A stretch of 64,000 nucleotides of DNA from Slackia sp. (GCA_029266945.1 JARIED010000005.1:62001-126000); one strand, 5' to 3'; positions 35,743 to 45,639 are shown, counted from the stretch's first letter. A program made the numbers and translations. The notes: generated by a model from the letters alone, not told the origin.

Positions 35743-36291
35743 CTACAATGCGTCGCGCAAAGCGGCGAGTTTCACACGGACCGACGGGTCGAGCCGCTCG
35801 CCGACCGTGTTCTTCACGGCCACGCGGGGATGCTCGTCCAGGTCGTATTCGTGATGGTTCACTTCGACGGCGTGGCTGAAGCCGTTCGCGCTCATGCGGT
35901 CGACGCCGAAGCCGAACACGGTGTTCTGGATGGTGGCGTCGCTGGTCACCACCATGGTCTCGATGCCGCGTTCGCGGGCATCGCGGCTCAGCTTCTCGAT
36001 CACCTTGTCGGCGGAATCGCCCGCGCGCGAGAACATGATCCTCACGCCGCCGATTTTTTCGCAGGAGCCGTCGGAGAATTCGTTGCGGGCGCCATCGAAC
36101 ACGATGACCGCCTCGCAATCGCGGCCGGCATAGGCCACCACATCGTCAATCAACGCCTCGCGCGCACGGTTGAACGCATCGTCGGCGTAGTCGGGATTCG
36201 GTCCCGCATCGCGCAGATGGCGGTAGCGGGAGCCGCTGCGCAGCACGTTGTAGCCGTCGACGATCAGCAGTTTCCTTCTCTGTTTTGCCAT
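35743..36291 (-). CDS. YacP/Rae1-type NYN-domain ribonuclease
   Basis: A 182-residue PIN-like NYN protein. Acidic catalytic residues are visible in LLIVDGYNVLRS, VIVFDGARNEFS, FSRAGDSADKVIEKL and VVTSDATIQNTVFG. The Bacillus homologue Rae1/YacP is a ribosome-associated endoribonuclease, and the gene order rlmB-yacP is conserved here. ATG at 36291 follows CAGG; the direct repeat ACCAGGTAT occurs twice just upstream. It ends 14 bases before the flavin-binding gene. Confidence 0.92.
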   Translation of the reverse strand: MAKQRRKLLIVDGYNVLRSGSRYRHLRDAGPNPDYADDAFNRAREALIDDVVAYAGRDCEAVIVFDGARNEFSDGSCEKIGGVRIMFSRAGDSADKVIEKLSRDARERGIETMVVTSDATIQNTVFGFGVDRMSANGFSHAVEVNHHEYDLDEHPRVAVKNTVGERLDPSVRVKLAALRDAL

Positions 36292-36326
36292 TTGTATACC
36301 TGGTTTCTTTTTGATACCTGGTATTT

Positions 36327-37088
36327 TTACGCCTGTGCCTTCACGTGGCACTGACGCATCCACTCGTACATGACGGCGGTCGCGGCCTGAGCCACGTTGA
36401 GCGAGCCGACCTTGCCCTCCTGGGGAAGCTTGGTCAAGAAGTCGCAGCTCTCCTGCGTCAGGCGCGACAGACCCTCGCCTTCGTTGCCCATGACCAGGAC
36501 GATCTTGCCGTGCAGCGGCGCTTCCCACACCGTGTAGTGCGCCTGCTCGCTGGCGCCCGCGACCCAGAAGCCCGCTTCTTTGAGCTTCTCGAGCGTGGAG
36601 GCGATATTGGGAACCTGGGCGCACGGGATGTGGTTGATAGCGCCGGCGGAGCTCTTGTACGTGGCGGCCGTCACGTGCGCGCTGCGCTTGTTGGGGATGA
36701 CCAGGCCCGACGCGCCGACGATTTCGACGGAGCGCGCGATGGCGCCCAGGTTGCCGGCATCGGTGATGTGGTCGAGCACCACGACGAGCGCGTTGCCGTC
36801 ATGCTCTTCGGCATGCTGCTCGGCGGCACGCAGGATGTCCTTGAAACCCGCGTAGCGATACGGACGGGCCTCGGCCATGATGCCCTGGTGGCTTCCGCGC
36901 GCGCTCAGCTCGTCGAGCTTGCGGCGCGTCACCGTTTTCACGGGCACGTCGAACTGACGGGCCTTGCGCAGGATGTCTTTGACCTGGCCGTCCTGCTGCA
37001 GGTTGTCGGCCATCAGCACGCACTTGACGGGCATCTGGGCGCGCAGCGCCTCGATGACCGGGCGTTTTCCCTCGATGTAGTCTGCCAT
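36327..37088 (-). CDS. rlmB: 23S rRNA 2'-O-ribose methyltransferase RlmB (TrmH family)
   Basis: A 253-residue SpoU-type methyltransferase that methylates the ribose of G2251 (E. coli numbering) in 23S rRNA. The N-terminal ribosome-binding domain begins YIEGKRPVIEAL. The three SpoU motifs are visible: LDHITDAGNLGAIARS (I), LVMGNEGEGLSR (II) and SLNVAQAATAVMYEW (III). Length is normal. It sits between cysS and yacP as in Bacillus, though the mini-RNase III gene mrnC that usually lies between cysS and rlmB is missing. Confidence 0.96.
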   Translation of the reverse strand: MADYIEGKRPVIEALRAQMPVKCVLMADNLQQDGQVKDILRKARQFDVPVKTVTRRKLDELSARGSHQGIMAEARPYRYAGFKDILRAAEQHAEEHDGNALVVVLDHITDAGNLGAIARSVEIVGASGLVIPNKRSAHVTAATYKSSAGAINHIPCAQVPNIASTLEKLKEAGFWVAGASEQAHYTVWEAPLHGKIVLVMGNEGEGLSRLTQESCDFLTKLPQEGKVGSLNVAQAATAVMYEWMRQCHVKAQA

Positions 37089-37200
37089 GATGTTCCTTAT
37101 CGTTCAGAGCGGCGCGGCCTGGCGCCCGCCGCCTTGCATATCCTTCGCGCCTCGTTTCGGCGCCTGCTCGTAACGAGCGATTATCGCACGCCATCATGAA

Positions 37201-37229
37201 GAAAGGGTCCGCGCGATGCGAACCCTTTC
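37201..37229 (-). terminator. Terminator after cysS
   Basis: GAAAGGGT/ACCCTTTC stem with an inner CGC/GCG pairing, 40 bases past the cysS stop; the minus strand continues TTCTTCATG. Confidence 0.75.
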
Positions 37230-37267
37230 AAGAAACCATGTCGGACGAAAGCCCTGCGAAGGCAAGC

Positions 37268-38746
37268 CTACGCGCGCTTGATGCGAGCGCCTGCGCTGGT
37301 GTCTTCGACCACCAGGCCCAGATCCTTCAGACGGTCGCGGATGGCGTCGGCCTTGGCCCAGTCCTTCGCGGCACGGGCTTCGGCGCGAGCGGAAAGCAGG
37401 GCCTCGGCGGCGGCTGCGATATCGTCGCCCTCGAACCCGATCAGTTCGGCGGCAAGGCCCGTCAGCTCGACGGGAAGGTCGAGGCCTTCGCGCACGGGGA
37501 CGTCGATGCCCAGAATGGCGAACGCGCCCATGATGGATGCGGCGCACACCACGGCGGCCTCTTCGCTGACCGCGCCCGCAGCCTGCTCGAGGTAGGTGTT
37601 CGCCTCAGTGACCAAGTTGAAGTAGGCGGCCAGAGCGCCCGCGGTGTTGAAGTCGTCGTTCATCTGCGCCTCGAACTCGGCCGACGCGGCATCGGTGGCG
37701 GCGATGAACTTCTGGGCGGCCTGCTCGTCTACAGCGGCGCCTTCCTCGACGTGGTTCGCGGCCCAGCGCAGGTTCTCCACCGCCGTGGCAATGCGGGCCA
37801 GCGAATTCTCGGCGCCCTCAAGGCGCCCGTAGGAGAAGTCGAGCGGCGAGCGATAATGCGTCTGCAGCATAAGCAGGCGCAGCGCCGGCGCGGAGTGCTC
37901 GTCGAGCACCTCTTTGAGCGTGTAGAAGTTGCCGAGCGACTTGCTCATCTTCTCGCCGTCGACACGCAGCATGCCCGTATGCATCCAGGTGTTGACGAAG
38001 GGAACGTGCCAACAGCACGTGGCCTGGGCGCATTCGTTCTCATGATGCGGGAACGCCAGGTCGCCGCCGCCGCCGTGGATGTCGATCGGGGTGCCCAGGT
38101 AGCGATGCACCATGGCCGCGCACTCGGTGTGCCAGCCGGGACGGCCGTCGCCCCACGGAGAAGGCCAGCTGGGCTCGCCGGGCTTGGCGCCCTTCCACAG
38201 CGCGAAATCGAGCGGGTCTCGCTTATCTTCGTTTTCCTCAATACGGGCGCCCACCATGAGGTCGTCGATCCTGCGGCCCGAAACCTCGCCGTAGTTCTCG
38301 TCGCTGCGCACCGCGAAATACACGTCGCCGTTATCGACGGCGTAGGCGTGACCCTGCTCGATCAAGCTCTTGATCATGGCGATCATAGGGCCGATTTCCT
38401 TCGTCGCACGCGGACGGATGTCGGGATCCATCACGTTGAAGCGGCGCATCTGCTCGATGAACGCGTCGGAGAACTCGGTCGCCACTTCCTCGGACGTGCG
38501 GCCCTGCTCGTTGGCGCGGTTGATGATCTTGTCGTCGACGTCGGTCAGGTTCTGGGCGAACGTGACCTCGTAGCCGCTCGCGATGAGCCAACGGCGAATG
38601 ACGTCGAACGAAAGGAAGGTGCGGGCGTTGCCGATGTGGATCTGGTCGTACACCGTAGGACCGCACACGTACATGCGGACCTTGCCCTCTTCGATCGGCA
38701 CGAACTCGCGCTTCTCGCGCACCTGGCTGTTATAGATACGAATCAT
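37268..38746 (-). CDS. cysS: Cysteinyl-tRNA synthetase
   Basis: Charges tRNA-Cys with cysteine. 492 residues with class I motifs: MYVCGPTVYDQIHIGNART (the cysteine and HIGH-type region, zinc ligand Cys), a middle HTECAAM with HHENECAQ zinc ligands, and KMSKSLGNF (KMSKS). ATG at 38746 follows GGGAGGAAT. It begins after a leader of roughly 200 bases with possible small upstream frames that carry cysteine codons. Downstream are its terminator and then rlmB. Confidence 0.97.
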   Translation of the reverse strand: MIRIYNSQVREKREFVPIEEGKVRMYVCGPTVYDQIHIGNARTFLSFDVIRRWLIASGYEVTFAQNLTDVDDKIINRANEQGRTSEEVATEFSDAFIEQMRRFNVMDPDIRPRATKEIGPMIAMIKSLIEQGHAYAVDNGDVYFAVRSDENYGEVSGRRIDDLMVGARIEENEDKRDPLDFALWKGAKPGEPSWPSPWGDGRPGWHTECAAMVHRYLGTPIDIHGGGGDLAFPHHENECAQATCCWHVPFVNTWMHTGMLRVDGEKMSKSLGNFYTLKEVLDEHSAPALRLLMLQTHYRSPLDFSYGRLEGAENSLARIATAVENLRWAANHVEEGAAVDEQAAQKFIAATDAASAEFEAQMNDDFNTAGALAAYFNLVTEANTYLEQAAGAVSEEAAVVCAASIMGAFAILGIDVPVREGLDLPVELTGLAAELIGFEGDDIAAAAEALLSARAEARAAKDWAKADAIRDRLKDLGLVVEDTSAGARIKRA

Positions 38747-39218
38747 AATTCCTCCCGGAAACAACGCGACGAGCATGCATCATGCTCAAACAGTCCTGAG
38801 CTCGCACGCTCGGCATAACCATTCCGAGCGGCTCGTGCGGAACCGCGCGTGATACATGCCCGTCACGTCCAGAATCCACATGTCCCTCAATAAACGTATT
38901 CGGGCAGCCGATACATTCCGCACCGGCACCCAACCAACGTAAACACTCGCACATTGTAGCAAGTTCGCCTCGATGCGAGACAATCGAAGACTCGGCAAGC
39001 CGACCTTCATCGCAAAGATACGCGAAGAAGCGAACGCCGCTTGCGACGCCCCGACCCCGCAAGGCCGAGATGCGCCTTGCCGCAGCGCCCGAAAGCTTAC
39101 AACAGGCAGGGCGCGTATCCCACGCGCAGTTCCGCACAAACCGAAAGCCGCTGAATGCGGCTTTCGGGCGCGTCAGGACTGCTTGAGCATGAGATATGCG
39201 CCCGATCATCCGGAAAAG
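38747..39218 (-). promoter_or_regulatory. 472-base region upstream of cysS: promoter and long leader
   Basis: On the minus strand TACAAT (38958-38953) gives a leader of about 200 bases. TTGTCT (38983-38978) lies 19 bp upstream as a weak -35. The leader opens with GTG TTT ACG TTG GTT GGG TGC CGG TGC, a possible 19-codon leaderless peptide with two near-adjacent cysteine codons. A second frame rich in cysteine overlaps the cysS start. I see no T-box core (GGTGGNACCGCG). The part next to ispF holds a GAAAGCCGC/GCGGCTTTC hairpin (39143-39167). Confidence 0.45.
39143..39167 (-). terminator. Terminator-like hairpin after ispF
   Basis: CCGAAAGCCGC, ATTCA-type loop, GCGGCTTTCGG; perfect stem about 50 bases past the ispF stop, followed on the minus strand by TTTGTG. 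Confidence 0.65.
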
Positions 39219-39710
39219 CTAGCATCGCTGCAGCAAAGCGACGGCTTGCGCCGAAATACCTTCTTCGCGTCCCTCGAATCCGAGATGCTCGGTCGTGGTG
39301 GCCTTCACGCCCACCGAATCGACCGGAACGCCCATGGCGCGGGCGAGATTCTCGCGCATCGCGTCGCGATGCGGGGAAAGCTTGGGCGCCTGGGCCGAGA
39401 TGACGCTGTCCACGTCGACGATTTCGAAACCGAGCGAGCGCACGTGCTCTGCCACCTTCGACAGCAGCACGAGCGAGTCGGCGCCCGCATATGCGGGATC
39501 GGTATCGGGGAACAGCTTGCCGATATCGCCCGCGCGCGCGGCGCCGAGCAGCGCGTCGGAAACGGCATGCGCCAGCACGTCGGCGTCGGAGTGGCCCAAA
39601 AGCCCCTGATGATGCGGAATGTCGACACCGCCCAGGATGAGCTTGCGGTCGGGCGCAAACGCGTGGGCATCGAAGCCCAGGCCGATGCGCGTTTGAGAAA
39701 CGTTCGTCAC
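39219..39710 (-). CDS. ispF: 2-C-methyl-D-erythritol 2,4-cyclodiphosphate synthase
   Basis: Fifth step of the MEP isoprenoid pathway: forms MEcPP and releases CMP. 163 residues. The metal and substrate blocks are [28 protein letters not shown] and the C-terminal [16 protein letters not shown]. Start is GTG at 39710, after GAGGA. It lies 28 bases after ispD, as a separate gene rather than an IspDF fusion. Confidence 0.97.
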   Translation of the reverse strand: MTNVSQTRIGLGFDAHAFAPDRKLILGGVDIPHHQGLLGHSDADVLAHAVSDALLGAARAGDIGKLFPDTDPAYAGADSLVLLSKVAEHVRSLGFEIVDVDSVISAQAPKLSPHRDAMRENLARAMGVPVDSVGVKATTTEHLGFEGREEGISAQAVALLQRC

Positions 39711-39738
39711 GATGGTCCTCTCTTCGAAAGCGCGCGGC

Positions 39739-40596
39739 CTATTTGTCGGCGCCGAGGCCGGCCGAATCGACGGCGGCCGAAAGCATCATGTAGTCTTCGG
39801 GAACGGTGAGCTTGATGTTGTCGCGCTTGCCCTCTACCACGAGGACCTTGCCGCCCAGACGCTCGATCAACGAAGAGTCGTCGGTGCCCACGAAGCCGTC
39901 GCGCAACGCGGAGGCATGGGCGCGGCGGTACACGCCGCTGCGGAACACCTGGGGCGTCTGCGCGTTCCAGAACACGCGGCGGTCGGGCGTTCCCACGATG
40001 CAGCCGCCTTCGACCACCTTCAAGGTGTCGACGGCCGGCGTGGCCACGATGGCGCCGTCGGCGTCGACCATGCCCTTCAGCGTGTTGATCGTATGCGCGA
40101 TCAGATCGGGAGAGACGAGCGGTCGGGCGCCGTCGTGCAGGATGACGTATTCGTAATCTTCAGGCACGAACTCGAGGCCCGAAAACGCGCTTTCCTGGCG
40201 CGAACCGCCCGAAGGAGCCAGCACGAGCGGCGTGACGAACGAAAACGGGTCGATCGCGCGCTCGCGGTATTCGTCGGCGCGCTCCGAAGGGCACACCACC
40301 ACGATCAATCCGATGTCTTCGACGGCATCGAACGCCGCCACCGACCAGGCGAGGATGGGACGGCCCGCGATTTCGACGAGCTGCTTGCCGCCTTCGTGGC
40401 CGAAACGCTCGCCCGAACCGCCTGCAAGGATGATGGCCGCCGTCTTGGGGCTCTTGCCCACCGTGCCGGCATAGCGCGAGGCGGAAGCCTCGGACGCGTC
40501 GCCGCCGAGCGTCATGGCCGATGCGATATCGGCCATGACGGAAGGTAGAAAGACCGGGTCTTCGGGATATGCCTTGCTATCGTTGAAATCGCCCAT
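39739..40596 (-). CDS. ispD: 2-C-methyl-D-erythritol 4-phosphate cytidylyltransferase
   Basis: Third step of the MEP pathway: joins CTP and MEP. 285 residues, about 50 more than usual because of an N-terminal extension before the catalytic [14 protein letters not shown] loop. The core also shows [12 protein letters not shown] and [12 protein letters not shown]. Start ATG at 40596 follows AAGGGGAA, so the extension seems to be translated; its role is unknown. It is read toward ispF and follows clpC, which matches the Bacillus order without radA and disA. Confidence 0.95.
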   Translation of the reverse strand: MGDFNDSKAYPEDPVFLPSVMADIASAMTLGGDASEASASRYAGTVGKSPKTAAIILAGGSGERFGHEGGKQLVEIAGRPILAWSVAAFDAVEDIGLIVVVCPSERADEYRERAIDPFSFVTPLVLAPSGGSRQESAFSGLEFVPEDYEYVILHDGARPLVSPDLIAHTINTLKGMVDADGAIVATPAVDTLKVVEGGCIVGTPDRRVFWNAQTPQVFRSGVYRRAHASALRDGFVGTDDSSLIERLGGKVLVVEGKRDNIKLTVPEDYMMLSAAVDSAGLGADK

Positions 40597-40612
40597 GATT
40601 CCCCTTCCGTGA

Positions 40613-40648
40613 AAACACGCGGGGCGCCCTGCAGACAGACGCCCCGCG
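40613..40648 (-). terminator. Terminator after clpC
   Basis: GCGGGGCG/CGCCCCGC stem on the minus strand followed by GTGTTTTC, about 35 bases past the clpC stop. Confidence 0.75.
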
Positions 40649-40679
40649 CACGGGCCCGAGCCCGTATTGCCTTGGTTGA

Positions 40680-43253
40680 CTAGTCGGCTGCTCCGCCGCT
40701 CGATACGCCGCCGGAACCGCCGACGCCTGCATGGCCCAGGTCGAACTGCGGAAGCAGCGATTCTGCTTCTCGTGCAATACTATCACGCTTTCGCGGCGCG
40801 GGAATCTCTCCCTCGCCGGGCGTGAACACGAGCTCGCCGTCCACCAGGTCCACGTCGATGACCGAGCCCGCATGCCACTTGCCCTCCAGGATCTGCTCGG
40901 CGATCGGGTCTTCGAGCAGGCGCTGGATAGCGCGGCGCAGCGGGCGGGCGCCCATGGAGGTGTCCGTGCCTTCGTCGGCCACGTGTTCGCGGGCAGCCGG
41001 CGTCAGGTTGATGGTCATGTCCATGGCGATCAGGCGGTCGCGCAGGTCGGCCACCATGAGCTCGACGATCTGTCCGATCTGCTCGCGCGTCAGGCTCTTG
41101 AACACGATGATTTCATCGAGGCGGTTCAAGAACTCGGGACGGAAGAGCTTCTTCATCTCGCTCATCACGCGGCTCTTGATTTCCTTGTCCGACAGGCCGG
41201 TCTGCGAGTCGGGCGTGAATCCGAGCGGCGCGCTCTGGGCGATTTCGCGGGCGCCCACGTTGGACGTCATGATGATCACCGTGTTGCGGAAGTCCACCGA
41301 ACGGCCCTGGGCATCGGTCAGGCGACCCTCTTCGAGAATCTGCAGCAGGATGTTGAACACATCGGGATGCGCCTTCTCGATTTCGTCGAAGAGCACGACC
41401 GAGTACGGGCGCTGGCGCACCGCCTTGGTGAGCTGGCCGCCTTCGTCGAAGCCCACGTAGCCCGGAGGCGAACCCACCAGGCGGCTGACGCTGTGCTTCT
41501 CCATGTACTCGGACATGTCGAAGGTGACGAGCGCGTCTTCGGAGTTGAAGAGGAACTCGGCGAGCGCCTTGGAAAGCTCGGTCTTGCCCACGCCCGAGGG
41601 GCCGAGGAAAATGAACGAGCCGGCAGGACGCTTCGGGTCCTTCAAGCCGCTGCGGCTGCGACGGATCGCCTTCGACAGCGCCGTGACCGCTTCTTCCTGG
41701 CCGATGATGCGCTCGTGCAGCACGCCTTCCATGCGCAGAAGCTTCTCGGTCTCGGCCTCGGTGAGGTTGCTCACCGGCACGCCCGTGGACATGCTGACCA
41801 CGTCGGCTATTTCGGCCTCGGTGACCTCGGAAAGCTTGCGGTCGGCTTCTTCGGAGAACTTCTTCTCGGCCTCTTCGCGGTGCGCGACGATGTCTTTCTC
41901 CTGGTCGCGCAGCGCGGCGGCGCGCTCGAAGTCCTGGCCGGAGATGGCCTCTTCCTTCTCGGTGCGCACGCGGCGCAGCTCGTCGTCGATATCGCGGATC
42001 TCCTCAGGCAGCACGCGATTGCGGATGCGCATGCGCGCGCCCGCTTCGTCGAGCACGTCGATCGCCTTATCGGGCAGGAAGCGGTCCTGGATATAGCGGT
42101 TCGACAGCGAGACCGCGGCGTGCAAGGCCTCGTCGGAGAAGCGTACGTGGTGATGGGCCTCGTAGCGGTCGCGCAGGCCGTCGAGGATACGCATGGACTG
42201 CTCTTCGTTGGGCTCGTTCACCATGATGGTCTGGAAACGGCGCGCGAGCGCGGAATCCTTTTCCAGGTGCTTGCGGTACTCCTCCACCGTAGTGGCGCCG
42301 ATCACCTGGATTTCGCCGCGCGACAGGGGCGGCTTCAGGATGGCGGCCGCGTCGATCGACCCTTCGGCCGAGCCTGCGCCGATGATAGTGTGCATCTCGT
42401 CGATGAACAGGATGACGTCGCCTTTCTTGACGACTTCCTTGATGACCTTCTTCAGGCGCTCCTCGAATTCGCCGCGATACTTGGAGCCCGCGACCAGGGC
42501 GGACACGTCGAGCGTCACCAGGCGCTTGCCGCGAATGATGTCGGGAACCTGGTCGGCCACGATCAGCTGCGCCAGACCCTCGGCCACGGCCGTCTTGCCG
42601 ACGCCCGGCTCGCCGATAAGCAGCGGGTTGTTCTTCTGACGGCGCGAAAGCACCTGCATCACGCGCTCGATTTCGGCGGCGCGGCCGATCACGGGATCGA
42701 GCTTGCCGTCGCGCGCCTTGGCGGTGAGATCGGTGCCGAATTCCTCGAGCATGCTGGTATCGGACTGCTGCTGGTCGCCGCCGAAGAACGGCAGGCCCGC
42801 CGCCACGGGCGTGGGCTGGCCGACGAGGTCGTTCAGGGCGCCGCGCACCTTGTCGGTGGACACGCCCATCTTCTTCAGCGCGTCGATCGCGCCGCCCTCT
42901 TCTTCGCGGATGATGCCGAGCAGCAGATGCTCGGTGGAAATGTAGCTCTGGCCCATCTGCATAGCCTCGCGCAACGAGGTCTCGAGGATGCGTTTCACGC
43001 GCGGGCTGAAGGACAGATGCGCCGTGGGCTCTTCCGTCTTCGTCGCCTCGTTGAGCGCGCGAACGGCCTCGAGGGCGCCTTCGTAGGTCACGCCGACGTG
43101 CTCGAGCGCCTGGGCGGCCATGCCTTCGGGCTCTTTCGCAAGGCCGAGCAGCAGGTGTTCGCTGCCCACGTGAGACTGGCTCAGAGCACGCGCCTCCTCC
43201 TGGGCAAGCACGAGCACATGGCGCGCCTTGTCAGTGAATTTTTCGAATGCCAT
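40680..43253 (-). CDS. clpC: AAA+ unfoldase ClpC
   Basis: Hsp100 ATPase that unfolds proteins and feeds them to ClpP. 857 residues: two Clp N-terminal repeats (1-145), first ATPase domain with Walker A GEPGVGKT (about 214), an M-domain/UVR coiled segment ([21 protein letters not shown] in two parts), second ATPase domain with GPSGVGKT, and a final tail ending GGAAD. The middle domain marks it as ClpC rather than ClpA. It is preceded by a CIRCE operator over its promoter, so HrcA should control it. No ctsR or mcsAB is present. Confidence 0.96.
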   Translation of the reverse strand: MAFEKFTDKARHVLVLAQEEARALSQSHVGSEHLLLGLAKEPEGMAAQALEHVGVTYEGALEAVRALNEATKTEEPTAHLSFSPRVKRILETSLREAMQMGQSYISTEHLLLGIIREEEGGAIDALKKMGVSTDKVRGALNDLVGQPTPVAAGLPFFGGDQQQSDTSMLEEFGTDLTAKARDGKLDPVIGRAAEIERVMQVLSRRQKNNPLLIGEPGVGKTAVAEGLAQLIVADQVPDIIRGKRLVTLDVSALVAGSKYRGEFEERLKKVIKEVVKKGDVILFIDEMHTIIGAGSAEGSIDAAAILKPPLSRGEIQVIGATTVEEYRKHLEKDSALARRFQTIMVNEPNEEQSMRILDGLRDRYEAHHHVRFSDEALHAAVSLSNRYIQDRFLPDKAIDVLDEAGARMRIRNRVLPEEIRDIDDELRRVRTEKEEAISGQDFERAAALRDQEKDIVAHREEAEKKFSEEADRKLSEVTEAEIADVVSMSTGVPVSNLTEAETEKLLRMEGVLHERIIGQEEAVTALSKAIRRSRSGLKDPKRPAGSFIFLGPSGVGKTELSKALAEFLFNSEDALVTFDMSEYMEKHSVSRLVGSPPGYVGFDEGGQLTKAVRQRPYSVVLFDEIEKAHPDVFNILLQILEEGRLTDAQGRSVDFRNTVIIMTSNVGAREIAQSAPLGFTPDSQTGLSDKEIKSRVMSEMKKLFRPEFLNRLDEIIVFKSLTREQIGQIVELMVADLRDRLIAMDMTINLTPAAREHVADEGTDTSMGARPLRRAIQRLLEDPIAEQILEGKWHAGSVIDVDLVDGELVFTPGEGEIPAPRKRDSIAREAESLLPQFDLGHAGVGGSGGVSSGGAAD

Positions 43254-43358
43254 AAACGGCCCCGTTTCTCAAAGGTGACGGCATCCTGCAGCGCGAAAAG
43301 CTCGTGCCGCGCGGACGCGCCGGTCTTACAAACAGTACTCCAACGTATTTTCCGAACA

Positions 43359-43388
43359 ATCCTAGCACTCATGCAAAATGAGTGCCAA
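43359..43388 (-). promoter_or_regulatory. CIRCE element (HrcA operator) over the clpC promoter
   Basis: CTAGCACTC-N9-GAGTGCCAA at 43362-43388 matches the CIRCE consensus TTAGCACTC-N9-GAGTGCTAA in 16 of 18 arm positions. On the minus strand TTGGCA (43388-43383) and TAGGAT (43364-43359) form a promoter with an 18-bp spacer that coincides with the operator. Confidence 0.9.
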
Positions 43389-43455
43389 GACATGAGGCCC
43401 CTGGTGCCGTTTCGTTACATCGCATCCACACGCTTCACGTATCGGACCCATACGA

Positions 43456-43483
43456 AAAGGGCCCGACCCAAAGAGTCGGACCC
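43456..43483 (-). terminator. Terminator downstream of lysS
   Basis: Minus-strand GGGTCCGAC/GTCGGGCCC stem with a bulge, then TTTTCG. It lies about 175 bases after lysS, just before the clpC promoter. Confidence 0.7.
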
Positions 43484-43656
43484 TCAGAAAGCGAGCCGTG
43501 CTTCGACAGGAGGCCGCAGCGACCCGGCGGATGCAGCCGGCGCGAGGGCGTTCCGAAGCGTGCTTCGGCACGCGAGCGACGAGCGAACGGCAAGGCGCCC
43601 GTCCGATTCGCACGCAGCCGGACGACCCATTGCGTCGGCCGTCAAGCCGACGCGGC

Positions 43657-45639
43657 CTAGTACAGCTTGGCGCCTGCGGGAATCGCGGAGTCGAGCATGA
43701 GCAGGTTCAGGCGCTCCTCGCGCGCTTCCTCGTGGATGGCGGAAAGCAGCATGCCGCAGGAAGCGACGCCCATCATCTTGCGCGGAGGCAGGTTGGTGAT
43801 GGCCACAAGCGTCTTGCCCACCAGGTCTTCGGGCTCGTAGTACGGATGGATGCCGGAAAGGATCGTGCGGTCTTCGCCGGTGCCGTCGTCGAGCGTGAAC
43901 TGCAGCAGCTTCTTGCTCTTCGGAACGGCGATGCATTCCTTCACCTTCACCGCGCGGAAGTCGGACTTGCTGAACGTCTCGAAGTCGACCTCGTCGGCGA
44001 ACAGCGGCTCGACGGCCACCTTGGAGAAGTCGATCGTCGGAACCTTGTTGGGGGCGTAAAGGCCGGCAGCAGCCTGTTCGTCGGACGCGGCCTGGCCGTC
44101 CTGCTGGGCGCCGAGCTTCTTCTTGCCCTCAGGGCGCATGTGCGGGAACAGCAGCACGTCGCGAATGCTGGCGGAATTCGTCAGCAGCATGACCACGCGG
44201 TCGATGCCGATGCCGATGCCGCCCGCGGGAGGCATGCCGTACTCGAGGGCGCGCACGTAGTCCTCGTCGTATTCCATGGCCTCGTCGTCGCCTTCGGCCT
44301 TTTCCTCCATCTGGCGGGCGAAACGCTCGGCCTGGTCGACCGGGTCGTTGAGCTCGGAGAACGCATTGGCGTACTCATGGCCGGCGATGACCAGCTCGAA
44401 GCGATGCGTCAGGCGCGGATCCTCTTCGTTGCGCTTGGCCAGCGGGGAAACCTCCACCGGGTAGTCGCAGACGAAGGTCGGGTTCACGATGGAATCCTCG
44501 CCGATTTCATCGTAGATTTCAGCGATGATCTTGCCGGGGCCCCAGTCTTCCTTGACCTCGATACCGTGTTTCTTGGCATGGGCGGCAAGTTCTTCGACCG
44601 GCGTGTCCATGGTGACCGTCCCGCCCAAGACGTCGGAGACGATTTCGGTCATGGGACGGCTCGGCCATGCGCCGAACAGGTCGATTTCCTGGTCCTGATA
44701 GAGGATGGCGCCCTCCAGGCCCACGGCGCGCGCGGCCGCCTTGATGACGCCCTCGGCGAGCTCCTTCATGCCCTCGAGGTCGGAATAGGCGCGATACGCC
44801 TCCATAGTGGTGAACTCGGGATTATGCGTGAGGTCCATGCCTTCGTTGCGGAAGATGCGGCCGATTTCGAACACGCGCTCGAAGCCGCCGACCAGCAGGC
44901 GCTTCAGATGCAGCTCGGTAGCGATGCGCAGGTAGCATTCCTGATCGAGCGCGTTGAAGTGCGTGATGAACGGCTTCGCGGTGGCACCGCCCTGGATGGT
45001 CTGCAGGATGGGCGTCTCGACCTCCATGTAGCCGTCGTCTTCCATGTAACGGCGGAAGGCCGACAGGATGGCGGAACGCTTGCGGAAGGTGTCGCGGACA
45101 TCTTCGTTGACGATCAGGTCGACATAGCGCTGGCGATAGCGCGTCTCTTTGTCGGACAGGCCGTGGAACTTCTCGGGCAGCGGACGAACCGCCTTGGAGA
45201 GCAGCACGATTTCGCGCGGAGCGATGGACAGCTGGCCGCGCTGGGTGCGCACCACGACGCCTTCGACGTTGACGATGTCGCCCAGGTCGAGACGGCCGAG
45301 CAGATTCCAGTCGGACTCGGACATGTCGTTGACGCGGCAGAACAGCTGGATATCGGCGGAGGGGTCGCGCAGGACCACGAAGACGATCTTGCCCTGACCA
45401 CGCTTCGCAATGACGCGGCCGCCGATTTTCACGATGTCTTCGGTATTCTCGCCGGCGGCCAGTTCGGCGTACTTCGCCTCGATGTCGGCCGCGTAATGGG
45501 TGATTTCGGAGTGCTCCGGATACGGATTGGTGCCGGCATCGATATACGCCACGCGGGTGGCGAGGCGGCGGGCGCGCTCGTCGTTAAGCGTGCCGTCGTC
45601 TACAATGGCCTGCTCTTTTTCGGAAGTGGTTTCGCTCAT
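43657..45639 (-). CDS. lysS: Lysyl-tRNA synthetase fused to a C-terminal tRNA-binding domain
   Basis: Class II LysRS that charges tRNA-Lys. 660 residues against the usual ~500. Residues 1-500 have the OB-fold anticodon domain and class II motifs (RYRQRYVDLIVNEDVRDTF, FRNEGMDLTHNPEFTTMEAY, GIGIGIDRVVMLLT). After a linker, residues about 550-660 form an EMAP-II/Trbp111-type OB fold (SKSDFRAVKVKECIAVPKSKKLLQFTLD, LPPRKMMGVASCGMLL), as at the C-terminus of MetRS. The extra domain should raise tRNA affinity. ATG at 45639 follows AAAGGATG. Next genes upstream are greA and tatA. Confidence 0.95.
   Translation of the reverse strand: MSETTSEKEQAIVDDGTLNDERARRLATRVAYIDAGTNPYPEHSEITHYAADIEAKYAELAAGENTEDIVKIGGRVIAKRGQGKIVFVVLRDPSADIQLFCRVNDMSESDWNLLGRLDLGDIVNVEGVVVRTQRGQLSIAPREIVLLSKAVRPLPEKFHGLSDKETRYRQRYVDLIVNEDVRDTFRKRSAILSAFRRYMEDDGYMEVETPILQTIQGGATAKPFITHFNALDQECYLRIATELHLKRLLVGGFERVFEIGRIFRNEGMDLTHNPEFTTMEAYRAYSDLEGMKELAEGVIKAAARAVGLEGAILYQDQEIDLFGAWPSRPMTEIVSDVLGGTVTMDTPVEELAAHAKKHGIEVKEDWGPGKIIAEIYDEIGEDSIVNPTFVCDYPVEVSPLAKRNEEDPRLTHRFELVIAGHEYANAFSELNDPVDQAERFARQMEEKAEGDDEAMEYDEDYVRALEYGMPPAGGIGIGIDRVVMLLTNSASIRDVLLFPHMRPEGKKKLGAQQDGQAASDEQAAAGLYAPNKVPTIDFSKVAVEPLFADEVDFETFSKSDFRAVKVKECIAVPKSKKLLQFTLDDGTGEDRTILSGIHPYYEPEDLVGKTLVAITNLPPRKMMGVASCGMLLSAIHEEAREERLNLLMLDSAIPAGAKLY

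Larger units (their letters stand above)
43254..43656. other. 403-base region between lysS and clpC
   Basis: Contains, in minus-strand order, about 170 GC-rich bases without a gene, the lysS terminator (43483-43456), the clpC promoter with CIRCE (43388-43359) and a leader of about 100 bases. In Bacillus ctsR, mcsA and mcsB would be here; no frame resembles them. Confidence 0.7.

Noticed and set aside
38747-38958. T-box riboswitch upstream of cysS
   Set aside because: I looked for the GGTGGNACCGCG core and an AGTA-type stem I and found neither. GCGCGGTTCCGC is only superficially similar.
40731-43700. 989-codon open frame on the plus strand opposite clpC
   Set aside because: It mirrors the highly conserved clpC gene. 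The His/Gly/Ala/Arg-rich product has no recognisable domain, and long antisense frames are expected in GC-rich DNA.
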